A DNA stretch of 64,000 nt from Flexistipes sp. (GCF_036172515.1 NZ_JAXKVW010000005.1:1-64000), one strand, 5' to 3'; counted from the first letter of the stretch, positions 8,418 through 17,328 are shown. The notes: generated by a model from the sequence alone, not told the origin. Translations and numbers: made by a program.

Positions 8418-8689
8418 TTTCAATGTAATTTGCACGCATTTCGCAGCCGAAACTCGAAACTACTGCCGCTAACCGTCTACTAGCACCAGCCGTAAGGCTG
8501 GTAGATATGTGGAACACATCCCCCTCCTCTCATAATTGTTTTTATTTGCAAATATTTATCCACTTTACCTTCCAACACAGGGTGTGACCGCTAACCGGCA
8601 GTACGTTTCTCTAACACCAGCCAAAAGGCTGGTAAATATGTGGAACACATTCGACATCGGCTGCTTCATTTGTGCAAATTACATTGAAA
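8418..8689. mobile_element. MITE-like element with two internal hairpin-tail units
   Basis: A perfect 18-bp inverted repeat (8418-8435 and 8672-8689, TTTCAATGTAATTTGCAC) bounds 272 bp with no coding capacity. The similarity continues inward for roughly 15 more bases (GCAGCCGA against its complement). Inside are two direct copies of a hairpin-plus-tail unit: 8484-8520 and 8614-8650 (CACCAGCC, loop, GGCTGGTA, then ATATGTGGAACACAT). The same unit occurs at four other places in this window. I infer a non-autonomous transposable element or a composite of two. No clear target duplication was found for this copy. Confidence 0.5.
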
Positions 8690-8769
8690 AATATTTGCAC
8701 TACGAAAAATGGGGTGACGTCAGAAATAGATTCATTGACACTTTTGGGTAAATGTTGTATTTAATAAGT

Positions 8770-8964
8770 ATGGAAATGTTAGAAAATATAAACAGTTTAT
8801 CTGAAAAAATTGAAGCTCTGCTGGAAGACTACCAGCAGTTGAAAGGCAAAAACGAAGAACTTGAAAAGCGATTAGAAAGCTTAAAAGAGGAGAATGAAAA
8901 GTACAAAAATGAGAGAGAAGCAATAGCCGAAAAAATTGAAAATCTGCTGGGCAGGTTACCTTAA
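8770..8964 (+). CDS. Small coiled-coil protein, ZapB-like
   Basis: A 64-aa protein, almost entirely one heptad-patterned coiled coil (LSEKIEALLEDYQQLKGKNE onward), rich in Glu, Lys and Leu and ending in GRLP. Size, composition and position directly upstream of zapA suggest a ZapB-type partner that bundles FtsZ through ZapA. The frame opens at 8752, but the ATG at 8770 is the more likely start because it leaves a compact coiled coil. Coiled coils carry little family signal, so the functional name is inference. Confidence 0.6.
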   Translation: MEMLENINSLSEKIEALLEDYQQLKGKNEELEKRLESLKEENEKYKNEREAIAEKIENLLGRLP

Positions 8965-8976
8965 GAGGTGTGGCAA

Positions 8977-9252
8977 TTGAATGTTTCCGAGGTTTATATT
9001 TACGGAGATAAGTATAAAATTAAAACTGAAGGTGACGAAGAGTATATAAAAGATATAGCTTCGTTTGTTGAGTTGCGGATGAAAGAGATAGAGAAAAACC
9101 TTCATGTTTTAACTACTTCTAAGATTGCAGTAATGGCTGCTTTTAATATAGCTGCTGAATATTTTATGCTGAAAGAGGAAATAAGCGAAAGTAAAAAAGC
9201 TATTGAAAGATTAGAGCGGAAACTTGACGAACTGGAAGTAAATATCGGATAG
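8977..9252 (+). CDS. zapA: Cell division protein ZapA
   Basis: ZapA crosslinks FtsZ protofilaments at the division ring. The 91-aa protein has the family layout: an N-terminal beta-rich head (VSEVYIYGDKYKIKTEGDE, then the DIASFVELRMKEI helix), a conserved middle segment (LTTSKIAVMAAFNIAAEYF) and a C-terminal coiled coil for tetramerisation. TTG at 8977 is preferred because AAGAGGTG (8963-8970) sits six bases upstream. The in-frame GTG at 8968 lies inside that Shine-Dalgarno. It is followed immediately by 6S RNA, as in many bacteria where zapA, ssrS and fthC are neighbours. Confidence 0.88.
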   Translation: MNVSEVYIYGDKYKIKTEGDEEYIKDIASFVELRMKEIEKNLHVLTTSKIAVMAAFNIAAEYFMLKEEISESKKAIERLERKLDELEVNIG

Positions 9253-9257
9253 AGGGT

Positions 9258-9445
9258 AGCCCCTGCGGTGCCCGTGAAAGTGTAGAAAATTTGGAGCCAA
9301 CACCTCTAAAAAAGGGGAATTGATACTGGTTGCCGTGTGCAAGCCCGCCTTTGAGCGGGAAGCCTAACGCAGCCGTGATTTTCCCCACCTGGTTAGCCAG
9401 GGCTGCAAATGGACTGCACGCACGGCACATGCGGGGGCTTTTTTT
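9258..9445 (+). ncRNA. ssrS: 6S RNA
   Basis: About 185 nt without an ORF between zapA and rarA can fold into one long rod. The 5' end AGCCCCTGCGGTGCCCGTG pairs with the 3' end CACGGCACATGCGGGGGCT, followed by a T-run at 9439-9445. Inner segments (CCCGCCTTTGAGCGGG at 9345-9360 and CCTGGTTAGCCAGG at 9389-9402) form further hairpins around an unpaired centre. 6S RNA mimics an open promoter and sequesters housekeeping RNA polymerase. The placement downstream of zapA and near fthC is the classical ssrS neighbourhood, which with the closing stem makes this call. I did not check it with a covariance model. Confidence 0.8.
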
Positions 9446-9451
9446 ATATTT

Positions 9452-10678
9452 ATGAAATTTAGACTGATTGACAGGATATATCCAGAACATTTTGACGAAA
9501 TAAAGGGACAGCGTCATCTGCTGTCGGATAATGCTCCTCTGCGCAAAATTATTTCGGAAGGAAGTTTCGATTCCCTTATTTTTGTAGGGCCTCCCGGCAC
9601 AGGCAAAACATGTCTTGCCAAAATAGCAGGTGAGGTTTTGTCGCTGCCTTTTTACCGTTTACATGCGGCTTCTTCAGGCTCATCTGAATTGAAAAATATT
9701 GTGGATTCCACAAAATCCTATGGCAAACCGGTTCTGATTTTTATTGATGAGATTCACAGATTTTCAAAAGTCCAACAGGATCTTCTTTTGGACTTGATTG
9801 ATGAGAAGCATGCGAAGCTCATAGGTGCCTCCACTGAAAACCCGTATTTTAAAATAACACCTGCACTGAGATCCAGAAGCCTTCTTTTTACATTTGAGCC
9901 TTTAGGCAGAGATGCATTGAAATCCATTTTTAAGCAGGCTTGTGCTGAAATAGAAAAAATGTATGACGTTGAGGGAATAACAGTTGACAATGAAGTGTTT
10001 GAAAGACTTTGTGAAGCATCGAACGGTGACGCAAGAAGATTTCTCAATATGCTTGATATTGCTGCAATGACGTCACCTGTCAAAGACGGTGAAATGTTTT
10101 TGGATGTTTCGGAAGTGGAAGATTTGATAATGAAAATGGGTTATTCTGAGGACGAGCACTACGATCTGCTTTCGGCAATGATAAAAAGTATACGCGGCAG
10201 TGATCCGGATGCGGCACTCGTTTGGTCAAAAAAACTTCTGAAAAGCGGAGTTGATGCGGAAAGCGTTTTCAGAAGGCTCCTTATTTCAGCTTCCGAAGAT
10301 ATCGGCAATGCCTTGCCCGATGCACTTGCTTTTACAAATTCCGCTTATGAAGCTTTTTTGAAAGTGGGTATGCCGGAAGGAGATATTATTCTCTCGCATG
10401 TGGTTACTTATCTGGCTTCCTGTCCGAAAAGCAACCGGTCTTACACAGCCGGGAAAAAGGCCGAAGAATATTTAAAGGCTTCCAACCCGTATCCGCCTGA
10501 AAATATCCGTCATAATCCTGCAGGGTACAAATATCCATTTGATTATGGTGAATTTGTGGCTCAGGAGTATATGAAAAGTGAAAAAGTTTTTTATAACCCG
10601 TCCGACTCCGGCTTTGAAGGTAAGATAGCCCAAAGGCTCAAAAGACTCTGGAAGGGGATTAAAAAATATGACAGCTGA
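9452..10678 (+). CDS. rarA: Replication-associated recombination protein RarA (MgsA)
   Basis: Clamp-loader-like AAA+ ATPase acting at stalled forks and on single-stranded DNA gaps. The 408 aa include Walker A GPPGTGKT (46-53), Walker B FIDEIH (97-102), sensor 1 GASTENPYF, and the C-terminal tetramerisation region with VTYLASCPKSNRSY and ENIRHNPAGYKYP typical of RarA. The ATG is only seven bases after the 6S RNA T-run and has no clear Shine-Dalgarno, so it may be a weakly translated or near-leaderless start. It overlaps fthC by 11 nt. Confidence 0.95.
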   Translation: MKFRLIDRIYPEHFDEIKGQRHLLSDNAPLRKIISEGSFDSLIFVGPPGTGKTCLAKIAGEVLSLPFYRLHAASSGSSELKNIVDSTKSYGKPVLIFIDEIHRFSKVQQDLLLDLIDEKHAKLIGASTENPYFKITPALRSRSLLFTFEPLGRDALKSIFKQACAEIEKMYDVEGITVDNEVFERLCEASNGDARRFLNMLDIAAMTSPVKDGEMFLDVSEVEDLIMKMGYSEDEHYDLLSAMIKSIRGSDPDAALVWSKKLLKSGVDAESVFRRLLISASEDIGNALPDALAFTNSAYEAFLKVGMPEGDIILSHVVTYLASCPKSNRSYTAGKKAEEYLKASNPYPPENIRHNPAGYKYPFDYGEFVAQEYMKSEKVFYNPSDSGFEGKIAQRLKRLWKGIKKYDS

Positions 10679-11219
10679 TAAGGCAACTCTGAGGGCACGT
10701 ATAAAAAGAATGAGAAATGAGCTTGATGGTGACTTTATCAGTAAGGCCAGCAGGCAGGTGTGTGAAAAGTTTATTGAGCTTTACGGTGAAAGGGAAAGTT
10801 TTCTTTTTTATTGCAATTTCGGAAATGAGATTGAAACGGAATGGCTTTTTAACTATCTGCATAAAAGGGGTAAAAAGATTTATCTTCCCAAAATGTGTTT
10901 TGAGGAAATCTTTATCGGAAGATTTGAAGGAAGTGAATTTTTGGAAACATGCAGTCTGGGTATCAAAGAGCCTGTCTCTTTAACAGATGAACCTGAACAG
11001 ATTGATGTTGCAATAGTACCGGCTCTTGTATTTGATACAAACTGCAACCGAATCGGATTCGGCAAAGGATATTATGATAAGCTTTTAAAAAATTATTTGT
11101 TTGATTTAAAGGTTGGTTTTGCATATGATTTTCAGGTAGTGGAAAGAATTGAAACGGAAGAACATGATGTGCCACTTGATGTGGTGATTACAGAAAAAAA
11201 TATATACAGGAGGAAATAA
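10668..11219 (+). CDS. fthC: 5-formyltetrahydrofolate cyclo-ligase
   Basis: Converts 5-formyl-THF plus ATP to 5,10-methenyl-THF. At 183 aa it has the N-terminal Lys/Arg-rich helix ([12 protein letters not shown]), the substrate loop near EIETEWLF, and the C-terminal phosphate-binding motif [11 protein letters not shown] (about 125-135), the family hallmark. It overlaps rarA by 11 nt and shares one base with the rny start (TAATG), so the genes are co-transcribed. The proximity of 6S RNA and fthC mirrors E. coli ssrS-ygfA. Confidence 0.94.
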   Translation: MTADKATLRARIKRMRNELDGDFISKASRQVCEKFIELYGERESFLFYCNFGNEIETEWLFNYLHKRGKKIYLPKMCFEEIFIGRFEGSEFLETCSLGIKEPVSLTDEPEQIDVAIVPALVFDTNCNRIGFGKGYYDKLLKNYLFDLKVGFAYDFQVVERIETEEHDVPLDVVITEKNIYRRK

Positions 11220-12778
11220 TGGTTTGGTTATACATCTTGATTGGCGTTGTAGCCCTTATTGCAGGTTTTGTAGCCGGCGCAGTTATCGTGAAGAAGAAAA
11301 TTGAATCTGACAATGCCAAAGTCGGTAAAACATCCGAGGAAATACTTAATAAGGCCAGACGTGAAGCTGATGAAATTATTAAAGAAGCAAAACTGGAATC
11401 CAAAGAAATCATTTTCAAAGGGAAACAGGAAGCTGAAAATGAAATAAAAGAAGGAAAGAAAGAATTACAGGCTCAGGAAAAAAGAATTCTGGCAAAAGAA
11501 GAAGCACTGGATAAAAAGGTCGAACTGGCCGAGAAGAAAGAAGAGATGATTATCCAGAGGGAAAAGGAATATGAAGATAAGATTGCTGAAGTAGATAAGA
11601 TTAAAGCTGAAACGGACAGCATCAGATTGCAGCTGATCCAGGAAATAGAAAAAATATCGGGTATGACCCGGGAAGAGGCAAAACAGCTGCTCAGACAGGA
11701 AATGGTAGAAGAGGCTAAAGTGGATGCGGCACGTGAAATCAGAGAAATTGAAGAAGAAGTAAAACGAACTGCCGATAAAAAAGCTCAAAGTGTTATCGCC
11801 ACTTCCATACAGAGATGCGCACCTGAATATGTGAGTGAAATCGCCGTATCTTCGGTCAATCTTCCTTCCGATGAAATGAAAGGTCGTATTATCGGCAGAG
11901 AGGGTAGAAATATCAGAACCTTTGAAAGTGTAACGGGAGTGGATATTATTGTTGACGATACACCGGAGGCAGTAATACTTTCCTCTTATGACCCGTTCCG
12001 CAGGGAAATTGCAAAACTTACTCTGGAAAGATTGATTTCCGACGGCCGGATTCACCCTTCACGAATCGAAGAGCATTATGAAAAGAGTAAACAGGAAGTT
12101 GAAAAACACATTTATGAAGTTGGTGAGGAGGCAGCATTTAATCTGGGGATACATAATATACATTCTGATCTTCTGAAACTTATCGGAAGACTCAAATACA
12201 GAACAAGCTACGGCCAGAATGTTTTAGGCCATTCTATTGAAGTGGCCAAGATAGCGGGTATCATGGCTGCAGAGCTGGGACTGGATGAAAAGATGGCAAA
12301 ACGCATGGGACTGCTGCACGATATAGGTAAGGCTGTCGATCAGGAAAGTGAAGGCTCACATACGGAAGTGGGCGTTGATATTGTTAAGAAATACAAGGAA
12401 GATCCCAGGATTCTCAATGCCATTCTTTCCCACCACGGAGAAGAGGAATTTAAGTATACGGAATCTGTTCTTATACAGGCTGCTGATGCACTTTCAGCCT
12501 CCAGACCTGGTGCCAGAAGGGAAGTGCTGGAATCATACATAAAGCGTCTTGAGAAACTGGAGGAAATATCCTCAAGCTTTGAAGGGGTCAGTAAGGCTTA
12601 CGCCATTCAGGCAGGACGGGAATTGCGTATTATTGTTGAGCCGGACAGGGTTAATGATGATACAATGGTTACACTTTCTAAGGATATAGCCAAAAAGATT
12701 GAGGAAGAACTTACCTATCCCGGTCAGATTAAGGTTACGGTTATAAGAGAGGCGAGAACTGTAGAGTATGCGAAATAA
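11219..12778 (+). CDS. rny: Ribonuclease Y
   Basis: Membrane-anchored endoribonuclease that initiates mRNA decay. The 519 aa have a single N-terminal membrane helix (about 2-24), a long charged coiled coil (about 25-200), a KH RNA-binding domain (about 210-270, [17 protein letters not shown]), and an HD domain with the metal-binding [10 protein letters not shown] (about 365) and the downstream HHGEEE. GGAGGAAATA precedes the ATG. Length and order match the family. It overlaps ymdB by 11 nt, a pairing conserved in many bacteria. Confidence 0.97.
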   Translation: MVWLYILIGVVALIAGFVAGAVIVKKKIESDNAKVGKTSEEILNKARREADEIIKEAKLESKEIIFKGKQEAENEIKEGKKELQAQEKRILAKEEALDKKVELAEKKEEMIIQREKEYEDKIAEVDKIKAETDSIRLQLIQEIEKISGMTREEAKQLLRQEMVEEAKVDAAREIREIEEEVKRTADKKAQSVIATSIQRCAPEYVSEIAVSSVNLPSDEMKGRIIGREGRNIRTFESVTGVDIIVDDTPEAVILSSYDPFRREIAKLTLERLISDGRIHPSRIEEHYEKSKQEVEKHIYEVGEEAAFNLGIHNIHSDLLKLIGRLKYRTSYGQNVLGHSIEVAKIAGIMAAELGLDEKMAKRMGLLHDIGKAVDQESEGSHTEVGVDIVKKYKEDPRILNAILSHHGEEEFKYTESVLIQAADALSASRPGARREVLESYIKRLEKLEEISSSFEGVSKAYAIQAGRELRIIVEPDRVNDDTMVTLSKDIAKKIEEELTYPGQIKVTVIREARTVEYAK

Positions 12779-13565
12779 TAAAACTCTAGAGGTTCTGTTT
12801 ATCGGAGACATAGTGGGAAGGAGCGGGCGCAGATCCGCCTCCCTGGCTCTGAAGGAACTCAGTGAAACAGCTTCTTTTGACCTGGTTATTGCCAATGTTG
12901 AAAATTCAGCCAGTGGTTTTGGAATAACGCTCAATGTTTATAAAGAGCTGAGAAAACTGGGTATTGATTTTATGACAAGCGGTAACCATATTTGGGATAA
13001 AAAAGATACGGAAAAAGAGATAGAGAAGTACGAAAATGTAATAAGACCGGCCAACTATCCTGACGGTGTGCCCGGAGTCGGTTTTAAAACTGTTGAAGCA
13101 GATGGTGTAAGTGTTTGTATTTCAAATTTTATGGGGCGTGTTTTTATGCCCGTTTCCGACTGTCCTTTCAGATCTTTTGACAGACTTTATGAAAAACAAC
13201 CGGATGCCCTTCATCTGGTTGATTTCCACGGAGAAGCCACAAGTGAGAAAATGGCCTTCGGACTTTACACAGACTCAAGGGCTGCCGCTGTCTGCTGTAC
13301 GCATACGCATGTTCAGACCAATGATGACAGGATGCTGCCGAAAGGAACCTTCTATATAAGTGATGTGGGAATGTGCGGCAGTGCCGATTCAGTAATTGGT
13401 ACCACTTATGAAAAGGCAATGAAACGCTTTCTTTATTCGATGCCTGCAAAATTTGATGTTGAAAAAAAAGGAACTTTAATCTTTAATGCTGTTAATTTGT
13501 CTATAGATAAAACAACAAAAAGGGTTGTACATTTTGAGAAGATAAAAAAATATTACGGGGAGTAA
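12768..13565 (+). CDS. ymdB: YmdB-family metallophosphoesterase
   Basis: Dinuclear-metal phosphoesterase of the TIGR00282/YmdB group; Bacillus YmdB hydrolyses 2',3'-cyclic nucleotides and cAMP and influences biofilm versus motility decisions. The 265 aa show the metal-binding blocks [31 protein letters not shown] and [11 protein letters not shown]. It overlaps rny by 11 nt and nadA follows one base after its stop. The link to RNase Y is strong across phyla, suggesting a shared role in RNA turnover. Its substrate in this organism is unknown. Confidence 0.93.
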   Translation: MRNNKTLEVLFIGDIVGRSGRRSASLALKELSETASFDLVIANVENSASGFGITLNVYKELRKLGIDFMTSGNHIWDKKDTEKEIEKYENVIRPANYPDGVPGVGFKTVEADGVSVCISNFMGRVFMPVSDCPFRSFDRLYEKQPDALHLVDFHGEATSEKMAFGLYTDSRAAAVCCTHTHVQTNDDRMLPKGTFYISDVGMCGSADSVIGTTYEKAMKRFLYSMPAKFDVEKKGTLIFNAVNLSIDKTTKRVVHFEKIKKYYGE

Positions 13566-13566
13566 T

Positions 13567-14475
13567 ATGGATTTAAAAGCAGAAATAAAAAAACTTCTTA
13601 AAGAAAAAGATGCAGTTTTACTTGCTCATAACTACCAAATTGATGAAATTCAGGAAATTGCCGATTTTACAGGCGACTCTCTGGGCTTAAGTATTGAGGC
13701 TTCGAAGGTTCAGCAGAATACCATTGTTTTCTGCGGTGTTCATTTTATGGCTGAGACGGCTCATATTTTATCACCTGAAAAAACCGTCCTGCTTCCGGAG
13801 ATAGAAGCAGGATGTCCGATGGCAGATATGATTACGGGTGACAAGGTGCGGCAGCTGAAGATGGAGTATCCGGGTGTGCCGGTTGTCTGCTATGTTAACT
13901 CATCGGCTGAAGTTAAAGCTGAGAGTGATATATGCTGTACTTCTGCCAACGCTGTAAATGTTGTGAAATCTCTGGATACAGATAAAGTTATTTTTGTCCC
14001 GGATAAAAATCTCGGACATTATGTTTCAAGATTTGTGGATACCGAAGTGATTTTGTATGAAGGTTTCTGTCCCATACACGAAAGGGTTACAAAGAAGGAA
14101 GTGGAAGCATTAAAGAGTATGCATCCTGATGCTCTTTTTGTTGCTCATCCTGAGTGTCCTCCTGAAGTTGTGGATATGGCGGATCATATTTGCTCAACAT
14201 CAGGTGTGTACAAATACGCCAAAGAGACTGACAATAAAAAGTTTATAATCGGAACGGAAGAGGGTGTGGGATACAGGCTTCGAAAAGAAAACCCGGATAA
14301 AGAATTTTATTTTGCCTATGATTCCTTTAAATGTAAAAATATGAAGAAGACAAATCTGAAAAAAGTTTACGACGCATTGGTCAAGGAGCAGTATAAGATA
14401 ACACTTGATCCTGCACTTAGAAACAGGGCTTATACTTCAATAGACAAAATGCTTCAGGTTCCGAGAAATTATTAA
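13567..14475 (+). CDS. nadA: Quinolinate synthase A
   Basis: 4Fe-4S enzyme that condenses iminoaspartate with dihydroxyacetone phosphate to quinolinate in de novo NAD synthesis. At 302 aa it is the compact three-Cys form: ligand cysteines sit in GCPMAD, GFCPIHE and the C-terminal FKCKNMKKT. AHNYQIDEIQEIADF at the start and IGTEEGVGYRL near the end are family signatures. The ATG follows GGGGAG (13557-13562). nadB and nadC are not in this window. It is the last gene of the run starting at zapA. Confidence 0.96.
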   Translation: MDLKAEIKKLLKEKDAVLLAHNYQIDEIQEIADFTGDSLGLSIEASKVQQNTIVFCGVHFMAETAHILSPEKTVLLPEIEAGCPMADMITGDKVRQLKMEYPGVPVVCYVNSSAEVKAESDICCTSANAVNVVKSLDTDKVIFVPDKNLGHYVSRFVDTEVILYEGFCPIHERVTKKEVEALKSMHPDALFVAHPECPPEVVDMADHICSTSGVYKYAKETDNKKFIIGTEEGVGYRLRKENPDKEFYFAYDSFKCKNMKKTNLKKVYDALVKEQYKITLDPALRNRAYTSIDKMLQVPRNY

Positions 14476-14638
14476 CATACAGAGGGAAATTCTCCTATCT
14501 GTCTACGGACGGGAACACAGCGGGATGACAAAAAGCTGTCATCTCGAGCGAAACGGAGTGCAGTCGAGAGATCTCTACCATAAGAAACGATATAGCAGAC
14601 AAATATGTAAGTGTGCTTAGTAAAAAACCGGGTAAAAT
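14476..14638. repeat. Interspersed repeat between nadA and the diguanylate cyclase
   Basis: Bases 14538-14577 (CTCGAGCGAAACGGAGTGCA and following) form an imperfect palindrome ending in GAGAGATCTCT. Bases 14572-14625 match 20918-20970 in order: GAGATCTCTACCATAAGAAACGA, then AAATATGTAAGTGTGCTTA. The second copy adjoins another hairpin-tail unit, so this is probably a fragment of the same repeat family. No gene is present. Confidence 0.5.
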
Positions 14639-15529
14639 TTATTTTGTTATTTCGACTCTGTCCCTTCCGTTTTCTTTTGCTTTATACAGAGCCTTGTCGG
14701 CCCTGTCTGTAAAAGTGTTTGCAGTATCACCTTTTTTGAAATGCGTGACGCCGAAGCTGCAGGTTACCTGACAATCCACCGGCTGTTTGGATGTTTTAAC
14801 CAACTTCCTGAGTTTTTCAGCGAGCATTGCAGCATTGTCAAGGCTGGTGTGAGGAACCAGAAGTATAAATTCTTCACCACCCCACCTTGCAAAAAAATCG
14901 GATTTTCTGATGTTGTTTTCCACAATTTCGGCCAGTCTTTTCAGCGTTTCATCACCCTTTATGTGTCCGTATGTATCATTGATTTTTTTAAAATGATCAA
15001 TATCAAGCATAATTAGGGAAAGTCCGTTTTGGTACCTGTCTGCTCTTTCCATTTCATGAGTTAGGATTTCATTGAATTTTGAACGGTTAGCAATTTTGGT
15101 GAGGGAATCAGTTGTTGCCTTTTCCTCCAGCACCTCGATCAGTCTTTTTTCCAGAGCGTCCTTTTCCTTAAGCGATTCCGTCATTTTGTTAAATGCTTCG
15201 GAGAAATCTCCAAGAAAGCTGACCTTATGATTATAATCACCATCGGATATCTGTTGCGCCTGCCAGGTAAGATGGTTCAGGTTGGATTGAAGGTTTTTTG
15301 CAGGCATTGCAAAGAAATTTGTTTTGCTGCAGTTTATATCCAGATCTCCTTCTGAAAGCTTTTTAGTACACTCATAAGCCTCTTTTATCTGGTTTAGCAG
15401 TGCTGCCAGATCTTCGCAAAACTGATTTTTCTCTCCGCAGTTGATGTTTTTCTTATTGATAAAATCGTAGGCAGACGGCCCCTTGTTAAGCGCATTTTTA
15501 ATTATTTTATGGAAGTCCTCGATATTCAT
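14639..15529 (-). CDS. Soluble diguanylate cyclase with HAMP-like segments
   Basis: Makes c-di-GMP from two GTP. The C-terminal GGDEF domain (about 137-296) has DSLTKIANR, active site GGEEF (217-221) and, five residues before it, the product-inhibition I-site RKSD (208-211), so it should be catalytically active and feedback controlled. Upstream are two HAMP-like stretches (about 58-90 with LSEGDLDI, and 94-120 with ISDGDYNHKVSFLGDF) but no membrane helix, so it is probably cytosolic and driven by a partner. Its start is 2 nt after the stop of the V4R gene, which points to that protein as the sensor. Confidence 0.9.
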   Translation of the reverse strand: MNIEDFHKIIKNALNKGPSAYDFINKKNINCGEKNQFCEDLAALLNQIKEAYECTKKLSEGDLDINCSKTNFFAMPAKNLQSNLNHLTWQAQQISDGDYNHKVSFLGDFSEAFNKMTESLKEKDALEKRLIEVLEEKATTDSLTKIANRSKFNEILTHEMERADRYQNGLSLIMLDIDHFKKINDTYGHIKGDETLKRLAEIVENNIRKSDFFARWGGEEFILLVPHTSLDNAAMLAEKLRKLVKTSKQPVDCQVTCSFGVTHFKKGDTANTFTDRADKALYKAKENGRDRVEITK

Positions 15530-15531
15530 TA

Positions 15532-16050
15532 TTATTCTGCCAAATCAATTTTGAACCTGCATATCCGTTCACCTGTAGCCCAGCAGTCAACTTCTTTAAC
15601 ATTGAACGTTTGACCTGTATATACCTTCAGAATTCCCGCAATAAAGCCTTCATCGTAATCACAGAATTCCACACCTATAATAGGCAGACCTGAACAGTCC
15701 AGATCTTCCGACATTGTAAACACCATCTTTAACGAATCCATGTCCATTTTTTCAACCCTCAAGACGCCCATTTTCAATTCAATAAGCACATCTTTTAAAT
15801 GCTCAATAAAATCATTCATTTCCAGACTTGTATCAAGCATGTTTCTGCAAAATTCTTCGCCGGCTTTCATCCCTGCTTTGGATAATATATCAAGAGCTTT
15901 TTCATAACCCAACTCCTTTGTCAATACGTCCCTCAGCGTGTACTGCATTAATCTGTATGTAGCCACACTTGTCATTTCACCCAGGTTAGGCCTTCCGTCC
16001 CGGATATCCCCCAAATGCTCCCATTGAAAATCGTACTCTTGATTACTCAT
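15532..16050 (-). CDS. V4R-domain small-molecule sensor protein
   Basis: A 172-aa stand-alone V4R (4-vinyl reductase) domain protein. V4R domains bind small hydrophobic ligands in regulators such as XylR/DmpR and are related in fold to heme-NO-binding domains. The Cys-rich C-terminal half (Cys119, Cys130, Cys156, Cys164; last segment EVDCWATGERICRF) is the typical signature. It has no DNA-binding or catalytic domain and lies 2 nt upstream of a diguanylate cyclase that has no sensor of its own. I infer a ligand-to-c-di-GMP switch. GAGGTTGCC precedes the ATG. Confidence 0.8.
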   Translation of the reverse strand: MSNQEYDFQWEHLGDIRDGRPNLGEMTSVATYRLMQYTLRDVLTKELGYEKALDILSKAGMKAGEEFCRNMLDTSLEMNDFIEHLKDVLIELKMGVLRVEKMDMDSLKMVFTMSEDLDCSGLPIIGVEFCDYDEGFIAGILKVYTGQTFNVKEVDCWATGERICRFKIDLAE

Positions 16051-16135
16051 GGCAACCTCTTAATTAATTTATTGAGTATCTTATAAATAATATTAACAAA
16101 ATATAGCGCTAAATTAAAGGGTATATTGCCTGATC

Positions 16136-16144
16136 TGGTATAAT
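16136..16144 (+). promoter_or_regulatory. Extended -10 promoter upstream of mltB-like gene
   Basis: TGGTATAAT at 16136-16144 is a consensus extended -10 element. No good -35 hexamer is 17 bases upstream. The predicted start near 16151 is about 50 bases before the transglycosylase ATG. Confidence 0.45.
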
Positions 16145-16202
16145 TCTAAATTATTTTTTTTCTTCCATTGAAGATTCCGGATAGAGTTAATATATTAATC
16201 CC

Positions 16203-17114
16203 ATGTTGAGACTAATATTCACTCTGTTTTTTTATTTATGTTTTTCATCTTTCTCCCATTCTTTGGTAATCGCTGATAAGATAGCTGAAAAGTTTGATCT
16301 TCCAAAGAGCTATGTAAAAGAAAATTTATCAAAAGCAGAAATTGTTGACCAAGTCACAGACTTGATTTCAAAACCTGCTGAAACTAAAGAATGGGGAGAT
16401 TATAAAAAAATTTTTGTCAATGAGCAAAGGATATCCCTGGGTGAAGACTTTTACAGAAAATACAGGGAGGAACTGGAGAAAGCTGAAAACGAATTCTACG
16501 TTCCCTCTGAAGTTGTTGCAGCCATCCTGGGAGTGGAAACATTTTTCGGGAAATATTCGCCGGAGTTTAATGCTTTGGATTCTTTGTATACAATTGCTAT
16601 GAATTATGAAAGGAGGAGTGAATATTTCACATACGAACTGGGAAATCTGCTGATTTATTCCTATAAAAATAATATTAATCCCAAAGAGATACGATCATCA
16701 TATGCCGGTGCGATAGGATATCCTCAGTTTATGCCTTCAAATATTTTAAAATATGCAGTGGATTTCGATGAAGACGGAGAGGTTGATTTGGTAAATTCCA
16801 TGTCTGATGCAATAGGCAGTGTGGCGAATTTTCTAAAACAACACGGCTGGCACTATTCCGACCCTACCGCTGTATCGGTTGCCTTCGGCCGCAGGAAACT
16901 AACCGGTGAGTGGATGAGTATTTCCATGTTAAAGGAGAAAGGTGTTAGTTTTCCGTTCGGGTTATCAGGGCATAAAGCTAAACTTATACGTCTGAAAGAC
17001 GAAGGAGAGGATATTTACTGGGCAGTTTTTCATAATTTTGAAGTTTTGAAAAGATATAACCCCAGTAACAAATATGCTCTGTCTGTACTTTTACTTGCTG
17101 TTGCATTAGAATAA
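16203..17114 (+). CDS. MltB-type lytic murein transglycosylase
   Basis: Cleaves glycan strands of peptidoglycan with 1,6-anhydro product formation. The 303-aa precursor begins with a hydrophobic signal sequence (about 1-20, LRLIFTLFFYLCF) without a lipobox, so the protein is periplasmic. The SLT_2/MltB domain carries the catalytic Glu in GVETFFGKYSP (Glu112), followed by YAGAIGYPQFMPS and the DEDGEVDLVNSMSDAIGSVA region, all MltB hallmarks. No C-terminal peptidoglycan-binding domain is present. It is followed by a tautomerase gene 25 nt downstream, possibly co-transcribed. Confidence 0.92.
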   Translation: MLRLIFTLFFYLCFSSFSHSLVIADKIAEKFDLPKSYVKENLSKAEIVDQVTDLISKPAETKEWGDYKKIFVNEQRISLGEDFYRKYREELEKAENEFYVPSEVVAAILGVETFFGKYSPEFNALDSLYTIAMNYERRSEYFTYELGNLLIYSYKNNINPKEIRSSYAGAIGYPQFMPSNILKYAVDFDEDGEVDLVNSMSDAIGSVANFLKQHGWHYSDPTAVSVAFGRRKLTGEWMSISMLKEKGVSFPFGLSGHKAKLIRLKDEGEDIYWAVFHNFEVLKRYNPSNKYALSVLLLAVALE

Positions 17115-17139
17115 ATTAATCCTGATAAGGAGGTCTCAT

Positions 17140-17328
17140 ATGCCGGTGATAACTGTAGAAGGGCCTAGAACTGATGATTTATCCAAGAAAAGAGATTTCG
17201 TGGAGAAAGTCACAGAGGCGGCTTCGGAATTGTATTCCCTGCCTGAAGAGAGCATAATTATTTTAATGAAAGAAAACAGGCAGGACAATGTCAGTGTCGG
17301 AGGGAAGCTGCTTACTGACAAAAAATAG
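17140..17328 (+). CDS. 4-oxalocrotonate tautomerase family protein
   Basis: A 62-aa tautomerase subunit. After Met removal, Pro1 (MPVITVEGP) would be the catalytic base of this family, which isomerises enol/keto acids as hexamers. The rest fits: KKRDFVEKVTEAASEL helix and ESIIILMKENRQDNVSVGGK C-terminal hairpin. AAGGAGG precedes the ATG. No aromatic-degradation genes are nearby, so the natural substrate is unknown. A second Pro1 tautomerase-like gene lies at 18824-19222. Confidence 0.88.
   Translation: MPVITVEGPRTDDLSKKRDFVEKVTEAASELYSLPEESIIILMKENRQDNVSVGGKLLTDKK

Noticed and set aside
8536-8751. 71-aa open frame upstream of the ZapB-like gene
   Set aside because: It runs through the MITE-like element and its inverted repeat, has no ribosome site and no recognisable residues.
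11465-12055. 196-aa open frame on the minus strand inside rny
   Set aside because: It is a shadow of the RNase Y coiled-coil and KH coding sequence, with Phe-rich nonsense composition.
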